Source: Zygnema cylindricum (taxonomy: Eukaryota; Streptophyta; Zygnematophyceae; Zygnematales; Zygnemataceae). From it: 64,000 nt of DNA. A program made the position numbers and the translations under genes. The notes under the pieces are model-generated. The model ran no database searches. It was given only the letters and a program-made list of their open reading frames with translations, and was not told the origin of the DNA. The DNA lies in contig JBBHKE010001469.1 in NCBI GenBank assembly GCA_037447655.1, forward strand, positions 390,880 to 454,879. The letters run 5' to 3'. Within the stretch, counting starts at the first letter, position 1, and each line of letters starts with the position of its first letter. This document shows, one piece after another, positions 34,301 through 46,600 of the stretch.

Positions 34301-35306
34301 AATGACTCCGGAGATTCAAAACACTACATTTGTTCAGATTAAGATTTATTTTTTGTATTTTTAGGTTTTTTTTGTAAGTTTTTAGGGTTGTTTTATATTT
34401 TTCTGAAAAGAAAAAACGTTTTTTGTCCAGTTTAAGAATTACCTTATTACATTTTTACACTTTTATGGTTTTTCCAAACCCTATAGAAGTGATTTTTGTT
34501 TTTTAAACCCTAAAAAACTCTATTTAGGTTTGCAAAATTTTTAATAGGTTTTTAATTGCTTAGGTTTTATAAATGGGAATTTCTTAAAGCACATCAGAGA
34601 AAGCCCGATTTTACCCCTCTCCCTCTCCCTCTCTCTCTCCCCCTCTCTCCCTAACCGTTCTTCCTTTCATCATCTTTTAAAAAACATTTTTTTTTCCACA
34701 CAGTTCCTCTCCCTCTCCCTTTCTCCCTCACCCCCTCTCCCTCTCCCTCTCTCCCTCACCCCCTCTCCCTCTCCTTCTCTCCCTCTCCCCTCCACATCCC
34801 AGAAAGTCAGGAAGTACTTTTTTCTTTTTCCCATACTTAGTCACTTTGATCTCTTTTTTTGTCTCATAAATATTCCCGCTTCCATCTTCCATCTCCCCCT
34901 CCCTCTCCTTCTCCCTCTATTTCTCCCCCTCTCTCCCTCTCCCTCTCTCCCTGTCCTCTCTCCCCTTTGCCTCTTCCTCTCCTTCTCTCTCCCTCTCCCT
35001 CTGTTTCTCCCTCTGTTCTCCCCCTCTTTCTCTCTCCCACTTCCCCTCTCTCCCTTTCCCCTCTCCATCTCCTTCTCCACCGCGCCCTCTCTCTCTCTCC
35101 CCCTCTCTCCTATCCCTCTCCTCTCTCCTCTTCTATCCCTCTCCTCTCCCTTCTCTCCCTCTCTCTCTCTCCCTCCCCGTTCTTCTTTCCCACATCCCTT
35201 AAAAATCAGAATTTACACATATTTTAGTCGCTTTGACCACTTGTATTTTTTTTCGTGTTTCTTTGACCACAGCTTTTGTCTTTTTCTGCCTGCCAGCTGT
35301 CCCCTT
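34301..35306. other. 5' flank of the F-box gene with long CT-rich tracts
   Basis: CTCTCCCTCTCC-type tracts dominate 34617-34800 and 34890-35190, transcribed as pyrimidine-rich RNA if read with the F-box gene. Both strands show open Pro/Ser/Leu or Arg/Glu/Gly frames that are by-products. The F-box promoter probably lies here; no single TATA box stands out. Confidence 0.6.
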
Positions 35307-37555
35307 ATGAACCGCCGTGCCCTCTCTCTCGCCGCTCTCCCTCCTCTCTACATCCGCCACCTGGCAGCACTACAGACAAAAAAAAAAGATCACCAAAAAA
35401 AATTGAGACTCGCCCAAACCCACAACTGTTGTAGTAATGATGACTTGCTTTCTGACGAGGACCTAGAAAAAGACAAAAGAAGGAAAAGACAAATGGATTT
35501 TTCCTCTCCTTCCTCCTCCTCCTGCCCCTCTTCTTCCTTCCCTCCCTCCTCCTCCCTCGAATCTCTTGACCCCAATTTACTTTTGGATATTATTTCTCGA
35601 TTGGGTTTAAGGGATATTTTGGCGTTTGGGTCAGTTTGCAAATTTTTTCAAAAGTTTTTGGAAAAGGAAAGCGATATTTGGACTGAAATTAGAGTGGATG
35701 GAATTCTTCGAAACAAAATTACAGACGATTTTTTGATCGGATTGGTTTTAAAAACTCGCGGAAAATTAAATATTTTGGACGTACATGGATGCGATTTAAT
35801 TTCGGGAAAGTTTCTTCTCGCGCCGAGTATGAGACAGAATAGGCATTTGAAAGAGGTAAAATCCACTGGTTTTTTTTCTTTTTCCGTTCGCTTTTTATTT
35901 GTTAGTTTTTTTTTTCTGTGTGTGTTTTTTAAGGTCTTTTTGTTTTTTTTTTTTTTTTTTTTCCAACCAGTTTTTTTTTTTTCTTAACTGTTTTGCTTGT
36001 CTTTCTGTCAATCCTAGTTTATTTCACCTCTATTAGGATGTAGAATCGTCCCTCATAGACCTCTATTAGAGTGTACAATCATTTCTTACCACAATTAGAG
36101 TGTTGACTCATTCCTTACCTCTATTAGAGTGTAGAATCATTCCTTATAAACCTTTGTTAGAGTGACCATTCCTTACTTCTATTCGAGTATGGAATCATCC
36201 CTTATAGGCCTCTATTAGAGTTTACAATCAGTCCTTACCACTATTAGACTGTCGAAATACTCCTTACCGGTATTGGAGTCTCGAATCATCCCTTAAAAAC
36301 TTCTATTAGAGTGTAGTATCATACTTCACCTCTAACAGAGTATAGAACCATTGGTTACCACTACTAGAGTGTAGAATAATCCCTTATAGTCTGCTCCCTC
36401 TCGCTCTCCCTCTCCCTCTCCCTCTCTCTCCATTTCTCCCGTCCCCTCTCCCTTTTTTTTATTCTTGCTAGAATCCCCCTCCTCCTTTCTCTCCTCTCTC
36501 CCTTTTCCTCTTCTTTTTTTTTTGGCTCCACCAGTTTTGTTGAATTCTGCTACTTATGTTTTTTTTTTCTTTTTACTTTTTTTTTTCTGGGCAGCTGGAC
36601 CTCCGGTTTTGTCCTCGCCTCATTGGATCGACAGTTGTCACTCTCGTCCGCGATCTCAAAAATTTGAATTCTTTGTCTTATTCAAATTTTCCTTCTGACT
36701 CTGACCCAAAAAAAACTAATCCTGACCCCAAAAAAAAAAAAAGTGACCCAAAAATTGATGATCTGAAAAAATCTACCGACGACCCAAAAAATTTCGACCT
36801 AAGAAAAAATGATTCTCCAAATTTGAGTCTCCTTAAGATTCTTCTTAAAGGGAGTAATTTGATTCTCGGCCAAGACGTGAAAGAATTAGAAAACTTTTTA
36901 GGAAAAAATTTAGATATTTTCGCCTGCCCGAATTGTCCTATGGCTGGAGATATTATGATTTGTAGTACTTATCAGGAGGAAGGGGAAAATTTCAATGGTG
37001 GAGAGGGAGGAAGAGGTAGGGCAGGGATAGAGGGAGTGAGAGAGAGAGTGAGAGAGGGAGCGAGAGAGGGAGGGAGAGAGGGAGAGAGAGAGGGAGTGAG
37101 AGAGGCAGGGGGAGAGAGAGTGAGAGATGGAGGGGAGAATTGGAATGTGGGAGAGGGGAGAAGAGGTAGGGAGGGAGGAGAGGTAGTGAGGGAGGGAGAG
37201 ATAGGGTGTGAACATTGTTTGATGGAATGCAAAATGTGTCACAAATATTACTGTGACGGACATTCGCTTACCTTCGAGGTTCGTCTTTTTTATTATTTTT
37301 TTATTTATTGCTTTATTCTTATTTGTGTTTTTGTATATTTATTTATTAATCATGTTTTTTTTTTTTTTTCGGTTTATGGATTTTTTTCTTTTGTAACTAT
37401 TTGTAAACTTTTACGAAGTTTATAACTTGAGGGTTTTTAAGGATTTGGGTTTTATTTAGAAACCCTAAAAAACTTGTTTGTGTCTGTTTTGTTATTTTTT
37501 TCTGTTTTTTTTTTTTTTTTTTTTTCAGTTTGATAAGGTTCTGGATTCTAAGTAA
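35307..37555 (+). CDS. F-box protein, SKIP14-like
   Basis: Exons 35307-35855, 36595-37278 and 37529-37555 (TAA), all phase 0 with GT-AG borders; 419 residues. Residues about 65-80 are a Ser/Pro tract. The F-box follows (ESLDPNLLLDIISRLGLRDI, then SVCKFFQKFLEKESDIW). After it come an ITDDFL...LDVHGC segment and, in exon 2, LRFCPRLIGSTVVTLVRDL, both resembling the Leu-rich region of Arabidopsis SKIP14. The C-terminus has Cys pairs (CPNC, CEHC, CKMCHKYYC) that probably bind zinc, as in SKIP14's Cys-rich end. F-box proteins bring substrates to SCF ubiquitin ligases through SKP1. The last exon adds only FDKVLDSK. The alternative start Met at 35494 would remove the Lys-rich N-terminus. Confidence 0.83.
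36020..36395 (+). repeat. Minisatellite of about 29 bp in intron 1 of the F-box gene
   Basis: About a dozen imperfect copies of a unit like CCTCTATTAGAGTGTAGAAT followed by CATTCCTTA. The inner TCTATTAGAGT resembles the subterminal TATTAG of the MITE family, but no TIR is present. Confidence 0.88.
36985..37200 (+). repeat. In-frame GA-rich repeat inside F-box exon 2
   Basis: GAGAGAGGGAG(T/C)GAG units keep the reading frame and add about 70 residues rich in Arg, Glu and Gly between the CPNC and CEHC Cys pairs. SKIP14-type proteins lack such an insert, as far as I know. The Cys-rich part is intact on both sides. Confidence 0.85.
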
Positions 37556-39190
37556 CCTTTCTTATATTTACAAAGCTCGTAAAGCTCTCTTTTTTATGTT
37601 TTTTTTTGTTTTTTTTGTGGTTTGTTTGTTGTGGTTTGTTTTTTTGTTTTTTTTCTGTTTTTTGTGGAATATATTCTTATTTCTGTTTTGTCTTTTTGTG
37701 GTTTATTTTTGCAGGAAAAGACAATTTGTTGTTTTTGTCTGTTGCTGGTCACTCACTGAAGACGAAAGTACACACACAAATAAAAGAAGGGGAAGAAAAA
37801 AAAGGGAAAAAAAAAAACGTTCTTTTTTTTCTTGTGAAGTTTTTTGATTTTTTTTTTGTTTTTGAACATATATGTCGAGTTAAAACTCTTTTGTACACAT
37901 TTTTTTTTTTTGAGATTAATTTTGAATATGTATCTTTAAATTTCCTCGGAGGTTATCGTTTTTTTTTTTTTTTTTGTGAACTTTTTTTTTGGCTTTAATA
38001 CTTTTTAGTCAAAACATAATGTTTTCATTTTCTTTTAAAATTAGTTTCACAAATATAGCATATTTGATAAATTGACAGCCATCTTATTTAGTATTACTCC
38101 GTTTAAAAAACTTAGATTTTTATTACTAAAAATCATTTTCGCATCTTTTGTTATTTCTGTTATTTCTGTTTTTTTTTTACTTTTAAATACTTTCTAAAAA
38201 AAAATCATTTTATTTTTTATGTTTTATTTGTTTTTGAATTTATTTTCAGTGTTTATTACCCCTTTTGCTCTTTTTTCTTGATTTCTAAAAAACGGCTGAG
38301 GAAAGGGGGGGAGGGAGGGAGGGGGAGGGGAGGGAGGGGAGGGAGGGGAGGGCTCTCCTATCCCCTCCCTCTCTTCCCCTTAATTTTCTCCGCCTCTCCC
38401 TTTTCCCTCTTTCCCTCTCTCTTCTTCCTGATTCTTATTCTCTTAAGACTTGTTTTTTTTATTCCCTTTTTTTTTGAGATTTCATTTCTTTTTGCCAGTT
38501 TCTACTGATTTTTTTTTTTATTTTTTTTTTTTGGATCTCTTTAATTGTTGCAATTTATCTTTTCATTTTCATGCCCTAATCTTTATTCATATTTTCAAAT
38601 TTTTATATTACCCCTATTGTATTTCAATTAAGGTCATTTTTTATTTTTACCAATTCTCTAAATTCCATTTGTTATTGCCATATTATAATATAATATATTA
38701 TATCATATTTTTTTATATGGTATTATATTATTATCGTACCTCCAAACTTCACCAATTTACCGAAATACCTAAGTTTGTGTGATAATTTTTTGCCATGCTT
38801 TACCAAATTCCCTCCCTCCCCCCCCTCCCTTCCTCCCTTCCTTCCTCCTTTCCTCCCTCCCTCCCTCTCCCTCCCTCTCCCTCCCTCCCTCTCTTCCTCT
38901 CCCTCTCAAACTGTACCAGATTACATTAATTATTATGGTGTAATTATATTATTGGATATGGGATTTTTAATTATGTATAACAAACATATTTAAACTGATA
39001 TTAATTGGGTACTTAATTATATCAAATTATATCTATTTTTTTATTAGATTATATGAAATATTATTAGATTCGATAAAATTTGTACCAAAATTTCTTTTTT
39101 AAAGGAATTTTCCAAAAAAAAGCGTCACAACAAACGATAATTCACCGAAAATTTAGCAAAAAACTGATGAAAAAAAAATACATTTAAGAA
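37556..39190. other. AT- and T-rich DNA downstream of the F-box gene
   Basis: Multiple T runs, a G-rich tract at 38303-38352 (GGGAGGGAGGGG units) and a pyrimidine tract at 38805-38906 (CCCTCCCTCC). No exon recognised. Phe-rich frames on the plus strand reflect T runs. Confidence 0.55.
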
Positions 39191-41239
39191 GAAATGCACC
39201 AGTGAAAAATCGTAAACCAACAAGAAGGAAGCAAATGTTAAAGGTTATTTTCTGTCATTTTTTTTGGAATATAAGTTCGTTTTTTCAAACATTACAAAAT
39301 ACAAACAGTAATGTTTATTTGCAAATAAAGAAAAGCATAAAAAAGAGATATTCACATCATATATAATAACAAATTTTGGGATTAAAAAGGTAAAATAAAC
39401 GAGAAAAAATTGTAATAATTTCAATCGGTAACTTTTTCTGGAATAAAATATTTAATAGAAAGTTCCCAAACTTAAAGTCTAATAGAATTTAGACAAGAAA
39501 AAAGTTCCCAAACTTAGTTGAGTACCAAGAAGAGGAAATATACTTCAAAGGATACTCTATTCGAGTCAAAACAATAATTTAAAAAAAAAAATTATAGAAA
39601 TCATAGCAACTATAACTTTAAAAACCATAACAATAATATGATATCAACTATAATAATAATAAGTTATATCAACTATGAAAATAGGATATCAATTACTTCT
39701 TTAAAAACATAACAAGTATAACAGCAATAATAAATCCACAGTAATTGGAGTGTCAAGTTTATAATAATGTGCAATGTAGCTGTTGGAATTATTTAGGAAC
39801 AAATTTAAGGATTTGGAAGAAAAGATATCCCTTTTCTTCGTTTTTGTCTAAAAGCATATACAATGGTGTAATTATATTATTAGTAATCAAGTTAATATTT
39901 TTTTGGTGCTAAATTTACCAAAATAAATCCATTTTTACTCAATTACGCAGACTTTAATAAACAAATTAAAGAAATTTCACGACAAAAAAATAAATAAAAA
40001 TGAACAAAGGCGCGGCAAATACAATATAACAAAAACAAATGATATTTCGTAGAAGTTTTATTTCTAGTGCAGTCTGTCCTCAAATTCGTCAAAATTATCC
40101 ATTTCAAATTAATTACACTTTGGAAGCAAAAAATGGGAAAAAAGCAAAAACCAAAATCATCAAACTAATACTGCCTTGGACTCGAATTGTAGATTATTCA
40201 AAAAAAAAAAAAAAAAAAAACTAAACAATTCCCAATTTGCAAAAAATTCCCAATTTGCAATATTTCGGTTTCATTTCGAAAAACCCATCCCTTTCAAATG
40301 AATGTGAATACATGAAATATTTACTTTCCCAAATCTTAATATACAATAATATTTATCTTTGGCAATTCCAATCTCATCAGGTCGCCGAATCCTAATTGAA
40401 AAAATAAAATAATGATAACAATAAATAACAACATATAATGATAATCATAAACAATACGGAAATAACAATATATAATGATAACCATAAATAATAGGGACAA
40501 GTATCGCCATTTAGCTCTTGTACATTTTTCGTCTCTCTCGCCTATTTCACTTTTCTTCTCGCTTCTTTCTTTTCCCCTTCTTTTTTTTTTCTTGTTTTTC
40601 TGCTTTGCTTCATTGTTAGCTTAAAACTTATCTTTGATTTTTCAGTTTTACTTCGCTTTTTCTTCGTTATCCTTCGGTTTTTTCCTCATTTTCTTCGTTT
40701 TCCCTTCGCTTTTCCTTCGCTGTTTCATCACAGTTTTCTTCGATTTTTCTTCGATTGTTTTGGTTTTCTAATTCTTCCAAAAAGGTGACCTCTCTGACAA
40801 TTCTAGTTTAGTCATGCAAAAACTGAATCAAAAAGTAAAAATCAGAAAAGTTAAAAAGGAAAGAATGCAAGGACAAAAAAAACAGAGCCTCAAAAAAGTA
40901 CAATTGAGGATTCTTAGAACCCGAAGAATCCTTAAAAAACAACAAAATCAAATTGCCATAGAAAATGATATATGGAATAGAGAATAAAGGATAATAAAAT
41001 AAATTAAAAAATACAGGAACAAAAACAAAAGAATAAAGGAAAAAAAAACATCAAAAAATGAAAAATCCATACCTTGTAAAAAGGGAGAAGTGTGAGAGGA
41101 GAGTGCGAGAACAGCAGAGAGAGACACGGATAAGAAGGAGAGGGAGAGGGAAAAAGGGAGAGGGGAAGAGGAAGAGGGAAGAGGGAAATGGGAAGAGAAG
41201 AGGGGAGAGGGGAGAGGTGAGAGGTGAGAGGGGAGAGGG

Positions 41240-41640
41240 GAAACCATTCTGGAGCCCAAGTGGTTGTCCTTGTGTTTGTGGTTGTCCAAGGAGAGATCCT
41301 TGAGACTGCGGTTCACCAAAGTGGAGGCTTCAGATTGTGGCTGATTAAACGTTGAAGCTCCATTAAACGTTGAAGCTCGATTAAACATTGAAGCTTAATT
41401 AAAGGTTGAGGCTTGATTAAACGTCGTTAGGTTGACTCTATGGCTGATTGATGATTGTGGTTGCGATGGACCAAAGGACGGTTGAGATGGAGGCTGTCCA
41501 AAGATCGACGACTGTGATTGACTTGTGGTTGACTGGCGTTGACCAGAGGCAGGACGGCTGGTTTGGCCGAAGACTGGAGGGAGTCACGGAACTGAAAATA
41601 AACTGAGGCTGAGGAGCCTGCGAGAGGACACAGGAAGAAT
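41240..41640 (-). other. Gln/Ser/Phe-rich repeat region, copy A1
   Basis: On the minus strand an acceptor-like CTCGCAG precedes 41617. One frame reads SIFGQPPSQPSFGPSQPQ and then repeated (T/M)FN(Q/R/G)AS units encoded by an 18-bp minisatellite (TTTAATCAAGCTTCAACG type). The frame that follows phase from the coiled-coil gene instead reads SSASVYFQFRDSLQSSAKPA and stops later. It may be a further exon of the coiled-coil gene or a relic; an in-frame TAA breaks the repeat frame. Confidence 0.4.
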
Positions 41641-42799
41641 AAACCAAACTGAACAAAACACTCGGCAATAATGCGATACGCAATAAAAACAATACACAAT
41701 ATCAACAATGAGCAATAATAACAAAGAGCAACAATAATAAAGAGCTATAATAATAAAAAGCAACAATAATAAGGGACTAAGAATAATAAGGAGCAATAAC
41801 AGCAATGATCAATAATAACATTGAGGCAAATTCTACCGATAAAACAAAACGATCAAAAACAATAACAATAATCGTCGAAAAAAACAATTCAATTGCAGAA
41901 AAAAAAACACTGCAGATGAACCTACAAAATGTAACCATCTGTCAACAAAAATGTGGTCAGTTTTCACATCGAGTTTCAACATTTGTACAAAAAAAGCAAA
42001 AACAAAAGAGCTGTCATTTCCAATCTCATAAGATCGCTGGAATCCTATCGAAAAAATAAATAATAATAATAAAAAATAACAATATATAACGATAAGAATA
42101 AATAAAAGGAACAAGTATCGCCATCTCGTATCGCTTTGTACATTTCTCGTCTCTCTCGCTTCTTTCACTTTTCTTCTCTCTTCTTTCTTTTCCCTTTTCT
42201 TTATCCTTCTTGTTGTTTTCCTGCATCGAATCATTAATTTCTCCTTCGTTTACAACTTTTCTTCATTTTTTCTTCGCTGTTTCTTCGTTTTCCTTCGATT
42301 TTTTTCAGTTTCCTTCATTAGGTTCACATTTTCTTGTTTTTCTTTCGCTTTCCCCTTGATGTTTCTTCACATTTTTCTTCTCTTTTTCTTCGTTTTTTAT
42401 TGTTTTCTAACTCTTCAAAAAAGTAACCTGTCTGACAATTGTAGTTTGGTCATGCAAAAACTGACTCAAAAAAGTACAAAATCAGATAATAAGTAAAGAA
42501 TACAAAGCCAAAAAAAAAGAGAGCCTCAAAAAGTAAAATAGAGGACTATTAGAATCTGAAGAATACTAAAAACAACAAAATCAAATTGCCGCAGGAAACG
42601 ACAAAATGAAATCATTTGAAAGTAAAGAATACAGGAACAAGACAAAAAATAAACATCAAAAGATGAAAAATCCATACCTTGTAAAAGCGGAAAAAGTGGG
42701 AGACGAGGAGAGTGCGAGAATAGCAGAGTGTGGAGAGGGGAGAGGGGGGAGGGGGGAGGGGGGAGGGGAGGGGGGAGAGGGGATAGGGGAACCATTCTG

Positions 42800-43236
42800 G
42801 AGCCCAAATCGTTGAATTTGTCCTTTATGTTTGTCGCAAGGAGAGATCCTTGAGACTGCAGTTCACCAAAGTGGAGGCTTCAGATAGTGGCTGATTAAAC
42901 GTCTGAAGCTTGATTAAACATTGAAGCTTGATTAAACGTTGAAAATTGATTAAACGTTGAGGCTTGATTAAACGTTGACACTCGATTAAACGTTGAAGCT
43001 TGCCCTGAAGCGCAGATTAAACATTGAAGCTTAATTATAGGTCGAGGCTTGATTAAACCTCGTAAGGTTGACTCTATGGCTGATTGATAATTGTGGCAGC
43101 GATGGACCAAAGGACGGTTGAGATGGTGTCCAAGTGGTTGATTCGCGTTGACTGGCGTTGACCAAAGGCAGGACGGCTGCTTTGGCCGAAGACTGGAGGG
43201 AGTCACGGAACTGAAAATAAACTGAGGCTGAGGAGC
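42800..43236 (-). other. Gln/Ser/Phe-rich repeat region, copy A2
   Basis: Second copy of the 41240-41640 region, about 1.6 kb away in the same orientation. It keeps the CTCGCAG acceptor (exon would start at 43236) and has more 18-bp FNQAS units, with small insertions and deletions that change frame relative to copy A1. Copy B of the segmental duplication lacks this region. Confidence 0.4.
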
Positions 43237-44354
43237 CTGCGAGAGGACACAGGAAGAATAAACCAAACTGAACAAACCACTCGACAATAATGCAATACGC
43301 AATAAAAACAATACAATGTCAACAATGAGCAATAATAATAAAGAGCAACAAAAATGATAATAAGGAGCAATAACAGCAATGATCAATAATAACATTGAGG
43401 CAAATTCTATCGACAAAACAAAACGATAAAAAATAAAAACAATAATCGTCGAAAAAAACAATTCAAATGCAGAAAAAAATAAAACACCAAAAAGGAACCT
43501 ACAAAATGTAACCATCTGTCAACAAAAACGCGGTCAGTTTTCAGAAAGTGGTCAGTTTTCACACCGAGTTTCAACATTTATACAAAAAAAACAAAAACAA
43601 AAGAGCTATCCAACCTTTCCTCTCCCACACTTTCTCCATTTTCCTAAAAACACATTAGATTCCTCCAGATTCTAACCCCCTTGAAAGAAAACACCCTTCC
43701 CTTCCACATTTCTCTCTAACTTCTAAACAGCAATCTTCCATCTTCCTCCACTTTTCCAAAACCACAAAAAAAAGGAAAAAAAAAAGAGACTGTACAAAAA
43801 CTCTCTCTAGTCACTTTTTCACTTCTCCGTCGATCATATCAACTCCTAAAATCTGAAATCATCACATAGTCTCTCTTTCTCCCTAAACTCCCAAATATCA
43901 TCGTTCCTTCTCCCTTCACATTTTCTTTTACTTCCTAAAATCCCAAATCACATAAATATCTCCGTCATTTGCATTTACCACCTCCTAAACTCCTAGAACA
44001 CACCATTATTTTCCCATCCACATACTTTCCATATTCCTAACCTCCCAAACTTCATCACTTTCCATTTCACCAAACTTCTCTCATCCATACTATTTTTACC
44101 ACAATTCAACGTCATCCTAAACACCCAAACTTCATCTTTTCTTCTCCAATCCATAAACTCCGAATACTCATCAATTTCATCGCCCTCCACCATTTTCCTC
44201 ATGCATATTCTCCATTCACACCATTTCTAAACTCCTAAACTCCCAACAATTTCAGAGCCTCCACCTATCAAACTCCTTTTTTTTGTCATCCACATTAATT
44301 TCCCACAATTCTACAATCAATGCCACCATTGATTCCGAGGTCGTTTATAATTAC

Positions 44355-46136
44355 CTTGGAAGAAATTTTGAGAAGTAGCTGGGGAAAATCTTCTCGAATG
44401 ATTTCTCCACTCATCTTGACAACCTGCATTAGTGTGGAGAAACCATAACCCCAAACCCCCATGTCAGTTAAGTTACAGTTATACATTTATATGTATACAT
44501 AAACAAAAAAAACAAAACAAAAAAATTACAGTACGCCTTTCCCTCAATCTCGCCGTTTCCCCGCCTTTCACCCTCTCCCACTCTCTAGTCCTTTCTCGCC
44601 TTCTCTTTCTAAACAAAATATCATTTTTTTGTGTTTTTTTAAAGCACAGAAGTCTTACCTTGCCTAAAATTCGACTGTAACACAATATTGGAGATGACCT
44701 CTTTCTCCTTTTCGACCTTCTCGATCTCCATTCCAAAAACCTCCATATCCCTTTCGAATTCTTCTCTCTCCCTCCTCAGTATTTCGTTTTTCGTCTGAAA
44801 ATCCATTTCGATCGAAAAGATACTCTCCCTCTTCCTCACCACCTCCTCACTCTCCTCCCCCAATTTCTTCTCCTCCTCCACAACCCTCTTTCTCTCATTC
44901 TCGATCTCCTCCCTCTGCCCCCCCAGATTTCCCTCCACCTTCTCCAACTGCTTTTTCCGACTTTCCGGAAGTCCCAAATTTTTTGTTTCCGGAGTCTCGC
45001 CGAGTTGTTGATTTTTGGAATTCGCTCCTTTCTGACGCACAAATTTTCTTTTTTCGCTTCGATAATACTTGATTACTGACTTCACGCGCTTCCACTCTTC
45101 GGCGACTTTCGACTTCTCCGCCGCAATTTCCGCCTTTTTGTCGTTTTCTGAATCGCAGTAATTGGCGTGGAGTTGTCCCAAATGCTTCTCTAATTCACTG
45201 TATCGATTTTGTCCGTAGTGCAACAAATCTGTCAATTTGTTTATTTCCTCTTGAAGGGAAGAAATCTGCAAAAAAAATATAATTCAGAAATCAGATTCAG
45301 AAAAGAAAAAAAAATTCAGAAATGAGAAAAAAAAAAAAACAAGAAATCAGAAAAGAAAAAAAAAAAAAAAAAAAAAAAGACAGAAAACAGAAAACAGAAA
45401 AGTAAAGAAAAAATCAGAAAACGGAAAAGAAAAGAAAACAATCAGAAAACAGAAAAAAAAAAAAAAAAAATCAGAACTTAGAAATCAGAAAAGAAAAAAA
45501 AAAAATCAGAATCAAAAATCAGAAAAGAAAAAAAAAGGGAGGAGAGAGAGGGACAGGCAGAGAGAAAGAGCAGAAGGTAGAGACGAGAGACGGAGATATA
45601 ACACAAAACTTTAAAGAAAACGGTAAATACTCGGAAAAAACTGAAAATACACTAAAGGAAAACAGAAACAAATATTGAAAAAGCCCTGAAAAAGTAAAAA
45701 AAGAAACAGAAATAAAACATTTTTAAAAAGTAAAAAAAAAAAAATGGGCGAATGTTTGCCTACCACATCCGCGTCGTCGGGCGGTGGATTTGTCGCATGC
45801 GACCACATCTGGAGGGGGGGAGGGGGAGGGGGAGGGGGAGGGGAGGGGAGGGAGAGAGAGAGGGATTGGGAGAGAGTTGGAGAGGTGAAAGGAAAAGGAG
45901 ATGAGGGAGGACAGAAAAAGATAGGGAAAGGATTTAGAGAGAGGACACAAAAAACTGAAATTAAAAAAACTAAAAAAGAAGCAAAATCAGGAGGAAAAAA
46001 AAAATATTCATTTGTCATTTGGCATGTTATGTTTCACAGAAAGTTGTCATTCTGTTGTTAAATTGACATCTCGAATGTTTTCAGATCAGCCCATGCTTAC
46101 CTTGTACTGCGTTTTCGCCACGCCGAAGAACGCCAT
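44355..46136 (-). CDS. Coiled-coil protein gene, copy A
   Basis: Exons 46136-46101, 45808-45764, 45265-44659 and 44423-44355, all GT-AG, phases 0, 0, 1, 1. Protein starts MAFFGVAKTQYK, then MWSHATNPPPDDADV, then ISSLQEEINKLTDLLHYGQN and about 180 residues of heptad-like Glu/Lys/Arg-rich coiled coil, then NHSRRFSPATSQNFFQ. Copy B at 58936-60629 has the same exons (36, 45 and 607 bases identical in length; exon 4 differs by 15 bases, a multiple of three). That conservation supports the model. The gene goes on: a conserved acceptor at 41072 or 42677 could start a next exon (GMDFS...). Family unknown to me; long coiled coils of this kind occur in cytoskeletal or ciliary proteins, but that is only a guess. 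Confidence 0.78.
45300..45540 (+). repeat. AAATCAGAAAAGA-type A-rich repeat in intron 2 of coiled-coil copy A
   Basis: Units of AATCAGAAAAGAAAA with A runs of up to 20. Read in the gene's direction it is a T-rich intron segment. Copy B lacks most of it. Confidence 0.85.
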
Positions 46137-46600
46137 GCCCTCTCTACGGGGAGAGGGGGGGGAAGGGAGAGGAGAGGAGAGGAAAGGGAGAGGGAGAGAG
46201 GGGAATTAGGAGGGAGGGAAAGGGAAGAGGTTCCGAGAGGATGTTGACAAGTCAGCGGCAGAGAGGGAAGGGAAGCGAAAGGGAGGGGGAAGGCGAGGAA
46301 GGAAGGAAGCGGAGCGTCTGTGTGAGAGAGAGAGGGAAGGAGAGAGAGAGAAGAATGGGTCGTTTCCACTCTCACATTTGGCTATGTACTTTAAAAGCAA
46401 ACGGAGGGAGGCTCTAGTACTCTAGAAACTGATTGTACGGAAGGCACTTTTGAAGCGCGCCGGCATGCAAATCGTACCCGAATGTCGGCGCACTCCAAAA
46501 GACGACTTTTGGCGTCGCTCGCCCAGAAGTCGCAACGTGGCACAAAATGAACGAAGGATGTTTGGTCGGTGCCGACCAGGCTGGCGTTTTATACTTTTTA
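46137..46600 (-). promoter_or_regulatory. 5' flank of coiled-coil gene copy A, near-identical in copy B
   Basis: This is upstream of the start codon on the minus strand. It is almost base-for-base the same as 60630-61060, including a GA-rich leader tract and the block GAAGCGCGCCGGCATGCAAA. The promoter and leader should lie here. The high identity may show gene conversion rather than selection. Confidence 0.55.

Noticed and set aside
34440-34570. AAACCCTA-like words resembling plant telomere repeats
   Set aside because: Scattered single words in AT-rich DNA, no tandem run; not an interstitial telomere array.
34859-35227. Open Ser/Pro/Leu frame in CT-rich DNA (and Arg/Glu frame opposite)
   Set aside because: Pure low-complexity pyrimidine tract; many similar frames occur wherever such tracts occur.
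40024-40224. 60-residue frame with a partner at 57161-57367
   Set aside because: The matching DNA is part of the segmental duplication, and the frames are offset by indels, so coding is not supported.
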